Assembly (NCBI GenBank): GCA_913020705.1
Contig: CAJWBY010000153.1
Coordinates: 1 to 10,688 of the forward strand
DNA: 10,688 nt
From: an uncultured Colwellia sp.
GTDB taxonomy: Bacteria > Pseudomonadota > Gammaproteobacteria > Enterobacterales > Alteromonadaceae
Direction: 5' to 3'
Shown: in pieces, positions 1 through 5,083 of the stretch
Numbering within the stretch: the first letter of the stretch is position 1
Layout of the letters: each line of letters starts with the position of its first letter
Made by a program: the position numbers and the translations under genes
Notes under the pieces: model-generated
The model's input: only the letters and a program-made list of their open reading frames with translations
What the model was told of the DNA's origin: nothing
Databases searched by the model: none

Positions 1-26
1 AGCGCATTAGCGCAGGAGAATGGATT

Positions 27-689
27 ATGGGTATGTTTTCACGTTTTACAGATATTATTAACGCTAATTTAAACAATATGTTAGATAAAGCCGAAGACCC
101 TGAGAAAATGGTTAAATTGATCATTCAGGAAATGGAAGAAACCTTGGTTGAAGTTCGTTCTACTGCTGCAAAAAACATTGCTGAAAAGAAAACATTAATG
201 CGTCAAATCGCGTCATTAGAAACAAGCATTAAAAATTGGCAGGAAAAAGCAGAGTTGGCTATTAGTAAAGGTCGTGATGATCTAGCAAAATCAGCATTGA
301 GTGAAAAACAAAAATCAATGACACAAGTTACTGAATTGCAACATGGGTTAGCACAGCTTGATGTTTTTCTCAGTGCAGTTCAAGAAGACGGTCAACGTTT
401 ACAAGAAAAATTAAAAGAAGCAAAACGTAAGCAAGAATCTTTCTCACTACGTAAAGAGTCAGCAGAAGTACGCTTAAAGGTTCGTGAAAGAGCAGTTGTG
501 TACAATATTGATGAAGCAATTAGTAAATTTGAACGTTACCAGCAAAAAATTGACCGCGTTGAAGCTGAGATTGAGTCTTACGATTTAACGGCGAATAAAG
601 ATCTTGATAGCCAGTTCCGTGACTTAGAAGCTGATGAAACCGTAGAAAAAGAATTAGCTGAGTTAAAAAAGCAAGTTGTTAATGGTTAA
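27..689 (+). CDS. pspA: Phage shock protein A (PspA/IM30 family)
   Basis: PspA is a peripheral inner-membrane protein of the ESCRT-III-like PspA/IM30 family. It binds stressed membranes and, in enterobacteria, also restrains the activator PspF. The product is 220 residues, close to the 222 of E. coli PspA. The N-terminus (MGMFSRFTDIINANLNNML) has the amphipathic helix of the family. Residues about 22-200 are almost continuous charged coiled coil with the typical DPEKMVKLIIQEMEE segment and a late NIDEAISKFERYQQKIDRVE segment. The start at 27 is favoured because AGGAGAA (14-20) lies 6 bases upstream; an ATG at 33 would be 12 bases away. It heads a + strand cluster with the 36-residue microprotein, pspC and a membrane protein. 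The promoter, expected to be sigma-54/PspF type in this group, lies left of the window and cannot be seen. Confidence 0.95.
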   Translation: MGMFSRFTDIINANLNNMLDKAEDPEKMVKLIIQEMEETLVEVRSTAAKNIAEKKTLMRQIASLETSIKNWQEKAELAISKGRDDLAKSALSEKQKSMTQVTELQHGLAQLDVFLSAVQEDGQRLQEKLKEAKRKQESFSLRKESAEVRLKVRERAVVYNIDEAISKFERYQQKIDRVEAEIESYDLTANKDLDSQFRDLEADETVEKELAELKKQVVNG

Positions 690-722
690 GTGAGAACTGC
701 AATAATAATTAAGGAGCAACAC

Positions 723-833
723 ATGATTGAAGAGAATAACTATTTATTAATGATCATGTGCTTAGCTCCATTATTTAGTTTATTTGCAGGAGCAGGGTTA
801 TTAACAATTTTACAAAATTTTAATCGGAATTGA
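723..833 (+). CDS. 36-residue single-pass membrane microprotein in the pspB position
   Basis: A short open frame lies between pspA and pspC. It has a strong Shine-Dalgarno AAGGAG (711-716) 6 bases before ATG, and its TGA is joined to the GAGG ribosome site of pspC (832-835). The protein starts MIEENNYLLMIMCLAPLFSL and ends in QNFNRN. Residues about 8-29 form one hydrophobic helix, with an acidic N-terminus and a basic C-terminal tail. PspB normally sits here: about 75 residues, one N-terminal helix and then a cytoplasmic leucine-zipper-like helix that partners PspC. This product could be a PspB reduced to its membrane helix, or an unrelated small protein in the same place; I see no clear PspB motif. 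Spacing and ribosome sites argue that it is translated. Function is unknown. Confidence 0.62.
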   Translation: MIEENNYLLMIMCLAPLFSLFAGAGLLTILQNFNRN

Positions 834-840
834 GGAATAA

Positions 841-1056
841 ATGATGAGCTATCAACGTGAATATTCAGTGAAAAAAACATTAAAGAAAGATGTTGTTTAC
901 AAAAAATTATCAGGAGTGTGTGCTGGTATTGCAAAGCATTATGAATTACCAAGAATAGCAGTGCGTATTGCCGCTATTGGTGCATTGTTCATCTTTCCTG
1001 TAGCGACAGGTGTCGCTTATGTAGTTGCAGCAATATTACTACCAACCAAAGATTAA
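841..1056 (+). CDS. pspC: PspC-domain envelope stress membrane protein (minimal form)
   Basis: PspC is an inner-membrane sensor/effector that, with PspB in enterobacteria, draws PspA to the membrane under stress. This product has 71 residues, essentially only the PspC domain (PF04024); E. coli PspC has about 119. The signature KKLSGVCAGIAKHYELP is at residues 21-37, followed by a hydrophobic segment at about 39-67 and a short LLPTKD tail. The C-terminal extension of the enterobacterial protein is absent. The GAGG ribosome site at 832-835 overlaps the TGA of the microprotein, so translation of the two is probably coupled. A second ATG directly after the first (MM) could serve equally well as start. 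Confidence 0.9.
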   Translation: MMSYQREYSVKKTLKKDVVYKKLSGVCAGIAKHYELPRIAVRIAAIGALFIFPVATGVAYVVAAILLPTKD

Positions 1057-1098
1057 CGTGAAATTTTTGCATTTGATACAAGTGTGAAGAATAACCTT

Positions 1099-1113
1099 TT
1101 ACGGTTACCGTAA
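1099..1113. repeat. 15-bp perfect palindrome between pspC and the next gene
   Basis: TTACGGT-T-ACCGTAA is a perfect dyad around one central base. Overlapping it, TAACC (1092-1096) pairs with GGTTA (1103-1107) around 6 bases, so an RNA hairpin is also possible. It sits in the 82-bp gap between pspC and the membrane-protein gene, about 25 bases before that gene's start. The single-base centre makes a long RNA stem unlikely, so a DNA-binding site or chance are the main readings. No regulator can be named. Confidence 0.3.
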
Positions 1114-1138
1114 CCATGAATTAAAAGCCGGAGTCACT

Positions 1139-1474
1139 ATGTCATTTACAAAATCATTGATCCTAGCAATTTTTGCGACATTCTTTTTAACTTATGTCTT
1201 AGGTATTAGCTTTACAGAGATGTTCAATGTTGATCTCTATGTGGGTGATAAACTGATAGAGCCTTTAAAAGCAATTAGCGTGTCAGCACTAATTATGGTT
1301 ATTTTAATTATTCTGGCTTTCGCTATAGTTCTGAGTGTTTTTGGTTCACTCATCTTTATTGGGATTATGATCTTTGGCGCACTAGCTATGGTAATGATTG
1401 GTATTTTTTGGCCAGTTATTTTTATTGCTTTAGTCATTTGGTTAATGGTTCGTGATAAAAGCCAAATGGCTTAA
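1139..1474 (+). CDS. Hypothetical 111-residue polytopic membrane protein in the psp cluster
   Basis: I do not recognise a named family. The product is very hydrophobic: one segment at about 5-24, a short polar stretch with NVDLYVGDKLIEP (30-42), then nearly continuous hydrophobic sequence at about 46-104. That fits two or three further helices. It ends in a basic/polar tail, RDKSQMA. The ribosome site GGAG (1130-1133) is 5 bases from ATG. It follows pspC by 82 bp on the same strand with no terminator in between, so co-transcription with pspA-pspC is likely but not shown. An opposite-strand frame inside it is only a shadow. A role as an accessory Psp membrane protein is inference from position alone. 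Confidence 0.78.
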   Translation: MSFTKSLILAIFATFFLTYVLGISFTEMFNVDLYVGDKLIEPLKAISVSALIMVILIILAFAIVLSVFGSLIFIGIMIFGALAMVMIGIFWPVIFIALVIWLMVRDKSQMA

Positions 1475-2049
1475 TAACAAAGTGGTTAGGATATGCTTAA
1501 GATGACTATTTCAAAATTTGCTTATTTTAGTGATGAAATTTTAGAAGATTTCTACTGAAATATTTTTCATTTTAGTTTTCAATATACACTTAAAGTCTCG
1601 AATATATTGTTGCATCGCTATCCACTTTTTATAACAAAACAGCGGTAATTTAATGATGGTCTAACAACCTTGTTGTAGAGCCATTATAGATATTTGATTG
1701 AAACCCGCCAATAATGATTTCATATCAAATCTCTGTATTGTATGAATAATTCATCTGGAATTAGTATGCGTATTACAGAAGGCACTACAGTCGTTTTAGA
1801 CAAAAATCAGTTAGTATCATGTTATATGAGAACAATAGTTGATGTTTGAGCTTTCGCTTGCATGATTCTAAACTTTACATGAATTTAAATAAATAACGTT
1901 GTTCAAAAGCTCTTCAATTTGTACATTTGAAGGTTATCGTAAAATATGATTTCTTTTATGAGTAATAATTAAATTATCCATTTTGCTTAAGCTTAGTTAC
2001 AATGTCTATGTAGCAAGTGTATTCGGTCTAAAAGGAAGTATAACGATAA
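1475..2049. other. Gene-poor intergenic stretch between the psp cluster and the copper chaperone
   Basis: About 575 bp of AT-rich sequence with no convincing gene. Two tiny frames exist on the + strand. One is 21 residues (1493-1558), with AGGA only one base before its ATG. The other is 35 residues (1742-1849, beginning MNNSSGISMRITEGT) and has no clear ribosome site. Neither matches a family I know. The stretch contains the imperfect hairpin at 1653-1687, and it must hold the promoter of the downstream copper chaperone gene. I could not pick a promoter with good spacing: a TACAAT at 1998-2003 has no good -35 partner. Confidence 0.5.
1653..1687. repeat. Imperfect inverted repeat downstream of the psp cluster
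   Basis: ATGGTCTAACA (1656-1666) pairs with TGTTGTAGAGCCAT (1671-1684) with small bulges, and flanking bases extend the pairing to about 1653-1687. It lies about 180 bp past the last psp-cluster gene. No T-run follows, so it is not a good intrinsic terminator. It may be a weak transcript-end structure or chance in AT-rich DNA. Confidence 0.25.
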
Positions 2050-2535
2050 ATGAATAAAATAAGTTTAATAGCAATTGTATTATTTTTTACTTTACTGAAT
2101 ATCAGTGGAGATATTTTCGCTAACGAAAATAACAGCGATATTATTATTGAAGCGCCTTATATAAGGGCCAATATACCGGGAACAATTATAACTTCAGCAT
2201 ATATGTCTATTGAGAATGTGAATGATGGGACCGTGACTTTAACAGGTGTAAGTGGTTTATTCTCCGATAGAATTGAAATTCATCAGCATATGATGAGTGA
2301 TGGTATGATGAAAATGAGAAAAGTTGAGGAACTGGCGATTAAAGGGCGAGAAACAGTGATTCTACAGCCTATGGGTTATCATTTAATGATATTCGATGTA
2401 AAAAAACCTTTAATACCAGATGAAAAAGTTTCATTAACATTGCACTTCAAACAGCAAAAGGATCTTGTAATAACTGTTCCTGTGAGAAGTATTAAGCAAG
2501 AAAGACAATCTAAAAAACAGCATCACCATCATTAG
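2050..2535 (+). CDS. Periplasmic copper chaperone, PCuAC family
   Basis: PCuAC proteins (PF04314) bind Cu(I) in the periplasm and pass copper towards cytochrome oxidase CuA assembly. The 161-residue product starts with a signal peptide (about 1-25, hydrophobic core IAIVLFFTLLNI). The family motif H-x10-M-x21-H-x-M is exact: H78, M89, H111 and M113, set in IEIHQHMM, MMKMRKVE and GYHLMIF. Extra potential ligands are H80, M81, M82, M86 and M87. The protein ends in four histidines (158-161), a possible extra metal site. The ribosome site AAGGAAG (2032-2038) is 11 bases from ATG, rather far. The TAG stop is part of the next gene's TTAGGAG ribosome region, so it is probably the first gene of a coupled three-gene unit. 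The usual partner Sco1 is not nearby. Confidence 0.9.
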   Translation: MNKISLIAIVLFFTLLNISGDIFANENNSDIIIEAPYIRANIPGTIITSAYMSIENVNDGTVTLTGVSGLFSDRIEIHQHMMSDGMMKMRKVEELAIKGRETVILQPMGYHLMIFDVKKPLIPDEKVSLTLHFKQQKDLVITVPVRSIKQERQSKKQHHHH

Positions 2536-2544
2536 GAGTTCAGT

Positions 2545-3537
2545 ATGACATCTAAATTTTCAAGTAAAATTATTGTGGCTATATTTCTTGCCATTTTTTT
2601 CATATTTTATTTTCTAGGAGTGTATTGGAGTTTTGAGCCAGACCAGCTTAATATCAGAACTGAGGTTACTCAAGACGCTAAAGCTGACGGTGTAAATCCT
2701 GTTGTCGGTTATACAACCACTACAGCCTTGATTAGAGTTACTGAAACATTATTAAATAAACCTGGTGGATACCTTTCGAATGATGCTTTACCGCCTTCTG
2801 TGTTTTTAGATAATATTCCAGCTTGGGAATTAGGAGCACTAGAAATGTCTCGTGATATGGCGCTTGTTATGCGTCAAGAATTTAGCCGATCCCAGTCACA
2901 GTCTGTAGAAAATAATCACTTAAAAGTTGCTCAGCCGCAGTACAACATTGACCATAAGAGTTGGGCTATGCCGAGCACTGAAAGCGAATACAATAAAGCG
3001 GTTAATGAATTGTATGCTTATCGTAAAGCGTTAACTGAGGTTAACAGTCAATCAGCCCAGTTTTATGCGCGTTCAGACAATTTACAGGACTGGATACAAG
3101 AAGTAACTAAGCGTTTAGGCAGTTACTCGCAAAGATTGAGTGCGAGTGTAGGCCGTGAACAGTTAAATACTGATTTAGCGGGTGACAGCGAGGCTCAGCA
3201 ATCAACTTATACACAATCGAGCGTAGTGCTGAAGACTAGCTGGTGGAAAATTGATGATGAGTTCTACGAAGCTCGAGGAGCTTGTTGGGCATTATTACAC
3301 TTTTTACGTGCAGTCGAAATTGATTTTAATGATGTTTTAGAGAAGAAAAATGCTAAAGTAAGTGTACAGCAAATTATTCGAGAACTTGAAGCGAGTCAAG
3401 AGTCTATATGGAGTCCAATGATTCTTAATGGAGATGGTTTTGGTTTGTTAGCAAATCATTCTTTAGTAATGGCGAATTATATTTCACGTGCTAACGCAGC
3501 ACTTATTGATTTAAATGACTTGTTAAGTCAAGGATAA
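2545..3537 (+). CDS. DUF2333 family protein, inner-membrane anchored
   Basis: This 330-residue protein matches the gammaproteobacterial DUF2333 family (PF10095), whose function is unknown. One transmembrane segment lies at about 9-27, with the rest probably periplasmic. Conserved blocks I recognise are GYTTTTALIRVTETLLNKPG at residues 55-74, YLSNDALPPSVFLDN (76-90), RQEFSRSQSQS (110-120), PSTESEY (143-149), QFYARSDNL (172-180) and RLGSYSQRLSASVG (190-203). Length is normal and there is no break. The ribosome site AGGAG (2534-2538) overlaps the stop of the copper chaperone gene, 6 bases before ATG, which implies translational coupling. The outer-membrane protein gene follows after 14 bp. Position suggests an envelope role, but nothing specific can be claimed. 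Confidence 0.92.
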   Translation: MTSKFSSKIIVAIFLAIFFIFYFLGVYWSFEPDQLNIRTEVTQDAKADGVNPVVGYTTTTALIRVTETLLNKPGGYLSNDALPPSVFLDNIPAWELGALEMSRDMALVMRQEFSRSQSQSVENNHLKVAQPQYNIDHKSWAMPSTESEYNKAVNELYAYRKALTEVNSQSAQFYARSDNLQDWIQEVTKRLGSYSQRLSASVGREQLNTDLAGDSEAQQSTYTQSSVVLKTSWWKIDDEFYEARGACWALLHFLRAVEIDFNDVLEKKNAKVSVQQIIRELEASQESIWSPMILNGDGFGLLANHSLVMANYISRANAALIDLNDLLSQG

Positions 3538-3551
3538 TAAAGGGATTAAAC

Positions 3552-4298
3552 ATGAAAAAAGCAGCATTAGCAGTATTAGTTACGGGCATACTTTCAACGT
3601 CATCAATGGCTGATACCATTGCTGGTCTTTATATTGGTGGTTCAATATGGAGCAATGAAGCAACAGGTACTTTTGGTGAACAAGGTAATTTAGTTGATTT
3701 TAACTTAAAAGATAAAGAGCAAGGGTCATTTTATGTTGCTTTGGAACACCCTTTACCACTCGTTCCAAATATTTTAATCTCTTCCACAACTTTAGATACT
3801 GATGGTTCAACTATACTTTCGGAAAGCTTTGAATTTGAAGGTACTACGTTTGATATTGAAACTCCTGTTGATACCACGTTTGATGTTAGCTATGTAGACT
3901 ACACGTTATACTACGAAATTTTTGATAATGGTCTTTTTTCTTTTGATTTAGGATTAACTGCACGTGATTTCGACGGAGATATAACGGTTGAATCCGAAAT
4001 TGAGAATGCGAGTTTATCGGTAAGTGAAATGATTCCTATGTTATATGCTTCAGCTATTGTAGCTTTACCTGGTACAGGTTTGGATCTTTTTGCAAACGGA
4101 AATTTGTTATCGATAGATAGCCATACTTTGTACGATTATCAAATGGGCATAAGTTATGAATTAATAGATAACTTAGCGATAGATGTGAATTTAACTGCCG
4201 GTTACAGAGCCGTAAAGCTTCAACTTGAAGATATAGATGATTTATATACCGATATTGAATTTAAAGGTGTATTTGCTGGTGTAGTTGTTCATTTTTAG
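3552..4298 (+). CDS. Small outer-membrane beta-barrel protein (TIGR04219-like)
   Basis: The 248-residue product has a clear signal peptide, with cleavage expected after SMA (residue 20), and a mature start DTIAGLYIGGSIW. Alternating polar/hydrophobic strands run throughout, and the last residues are VVVHF, the terminal-aromatic signature of outer-membrane barrels. The LEHPLPLVPN block (64-73) and overall layout resemble the TIGR04219 outer-membrane family of marine gammaproteobacteria. The mature part is rich in Asp and Glu. The ribosome site AAGGGA (3540-3545) is 6 bases from ATG, and the gene lies 14 bp after the DUF2333 gene in one apparent operon. Its stop is only a few bases from the left end of an IS256 relic, yet the C-terminus is canonical, so the gene looks intact. 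Function (pore, adhesin or structural) is unknown. Confidence 0.87.
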   Translation: MKKAALAVLVTGILSTSSMADTIAGLYIGGSIWSNEATGTFGEQGNLVDFNLKDKEQGSFYVALEHPLPLVPNILISSTTLDTDGSTILSESFEFEGTTFDIETPVDTTFDVSYVDYTLYYEIFDNGLFSFDLGLTARDFDGDITVESEIENASLSVSEMIPMLYASAIVALPGTGLDLFANGNLLSIDSHTLYDYQMGISYELIDNLAIDVNLTAGYRAVKLQLEDIDDLYTDIEFKGVFAGVVVHF

Positions 4299-4304
4299 AT
4301 TTAT

Positions 4305-4330
4305 CCTGTAATAGAATCTGTGTAACTGCC
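4305..4330. repeat. Left terminal inverted repeat of the IS256 relic
   Basis: The 26 bases starting CCTGTAATAGAATCTGTGTA match the reverse complement of 4988-5013. About 20 of 26 positions agree when one gap is allowed in each strand; the inner part (TGTG-AAC-GCC) is best conserved. The CTGTGTAACTGCC core is the pattern I expect at ends of related IS256 elements. Confidence 0.75.
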
Positions 4331-4366
4331 TATCATTAATAACCATATAGGGTTTAGGATAGGCAG
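4326..4366 (+). promoter_or_regulatory. Hairpin just upstream of the IS transposase start
   Basis: CTGCCTATC (4326-4334) pairs perfectly with GATAGGCAG (4358-4366). Inside the loop AACC (4341-4344) can pair with GGTT (4351-4354). The right arm holds the AGG (4361-4363) that would serve as ribosome site for the transposase ATG at 4370. Such hairpins are known in several IS families to block transposase translation from transcripts entering from outside. Here that role is inference, and the gene behind it is dead. Confidence 0.45.
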
Positions 4367-4369
4367 ACT

Positions 4370-4983
4370 ATGAACAAGAAAGAACTATGAGTATTTGCTA
4401 AATAAGTAGTCAAAGGTATTAAGTCCGAACAATGCTTAACAGGTTATTGAATTATCTCAACTAAGATAACCGTTTAAGCCCCTTAAACGTAGCCTGAAGG
4501 ATATTTGGGCTATGCACTTCATGAATCTTCACCACGAACAATAGCCAAAATTGCTACTCATCTAAATCCATTTCCATTCGCACCGAAGACGGGCAAGTTG
4601 GCCTTGAAATACTAGGCGTTTGAAAAAGGACGTTTAGAGCCTAAAGCAGTAAAAAATCACCAAACGCGGTTTTCTTTAATAAACGATAAAATATAATACC
4701 TGCTCGAAGCCGTTCCTAGCCTAACTTAAACAAGCTATTGAAGTACTCTCACGGCAATTGCAAAGCCATATACATATAGAATGCGATATAGTCACCGAGC
4801 ACTGTCATTCGAAAGGATATGAAGCAATGTAAGTTATTCCATATGATGATTTTTTGAGAAAAGTAACTTGTCTTACTATAAAGTTGGTATCTAAGAAATG
4901 GACGGTGCGGTAATAAAAGGAAAGCGGCTTTGAATCGATTTATGATTGAATTCTAATACGGTATGTTATCGGACTTTATGTAA
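4370..4983 (+). pseudogene. IS256-family (Mutator-type) transposase, internally deleted and frameshifted
   Basis: The frame opens as MNKKEL, then stop (TGA 4388), VFAK, stop (TAA 4403), VVKGIKSEQCLTG, recalling the family start LAK-V-KGIKSEQ-LTG. Further blocks, in shifting frames, are NNSQNCYSSKSI followed by IRTEDGQVGLEI (expected NSRNGYSSKTI...RTEDGQVELEIPRDR), EPKAVKNHQTRFSLINDKI, and after a jump PNLNKLLKYSHGNCKAIYI and NAI-stop-S. VIRKDMK and SKKWT come next, then KAALNRFMIEF and a tail ending LSDFM before TAA at 4981-4983. About 190-200 central codons are missing, with the junction near 4695-4710, which removes the usual first two catalytic aspartates. The glutamate of the TTNAIES motif, probably the third catalytic residue, now reads as TAG (4789-4791). 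It cannot make a working transposase. Confidence 0.87.
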
Positions 4984-4987
4984 AGAA

Positions 4988-5013
4988 GGCCGTTGCACAA
5001 AATTTTTACAAGG
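4988..5013. repeat. Right terminal inverted repeat of the IS256 relic
   Basis: GGCCGTTGCACAAAATTTTT and the six bases ACAAGG after it are the inverted partner of 4305-4330. It begins 4 bases after the original transposase stop, the normal layout for the family. Confidence 0.75.
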
Positions 5014-5024
5014 TCTATAAATAT

Positions 5025-5060
5025 AAAAAAGGGTGTTGATACTAATCAACACCCTTTTTT
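5025..5060. terminator. Strong bidirectional intrinsic terminator
   Basis: A perfect 16-bp stem: AAAAAAGGGTGTTGAT (5025-5040) and ATCAACACCCTTTTTT (5045-5060) around the loop ACTA. The GC-containing core GGGTGTTGAT is flanked by an A-run on one side and a T-run on the other, so it works in both directions. On the - strand it ends the subtilase gene, whose stop is 24 bp away. On the + strand it would end transcription from the copper chaperone/outer-membrane protein unit, from which it is now separated by the IS relic. Confidence 0.93.
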
Positions 5061-5083
5061 CTTTATATTATTCGATTACTCAA

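Larger units (their letters stand above)
4305..5013 (+). mobile_element. Decayed IS256-family insertion sequence (non-functional relic)
   Basis: This ~710-bp stretch has no long ORF, but translated piecewise it gives the start, several internal blocks and the end of a Mutator/IS256-type transposase, in the right order. These lie between two eroded inverted repeats (4305-4330 and 4988-5013). Intact members of the family are about 1.3 kb with a ~400-residue transposase; this copy keeps about half the coding length. The exact outer ends and any target duplication (8-9 bp in the family) could not be resolved, because the flanks are AT-rich and the ends eroded. The element lies between the outer-membrane protein gene and a strong terminator. 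Confidence in the family is high because many separate blocks agree. Confidence 0.86.

Noticed and set aside
740..952. 70-residue - strand frame opposite the microprotein and pspC
   Set aside because: It overlaps two well-supported + strand genes, has no family similarity that I can see, and is a shadow.
1237..1437. 66-residue - strand frame inside the 111-residue membrane protein gene
   Set aside because: Low-complexity Ile/Lys-rich mirror of a hydrophobic gene; no ribosome site.
1742..1849. 35-residue + strand frame (MNNSSGISM...) in the 575-bp gap
   Set aside because: No ribosome site, no recognised family and surrounded by stops; noted only in the description of the gap.
5025..5060. Possibility that the perfect stem is an IS end or repeat unit
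   Set aside because: A GC core flanked by A- and T-runs between convergent units is a textbook bidirectional terminator, and the IS end is already placed at 5013.
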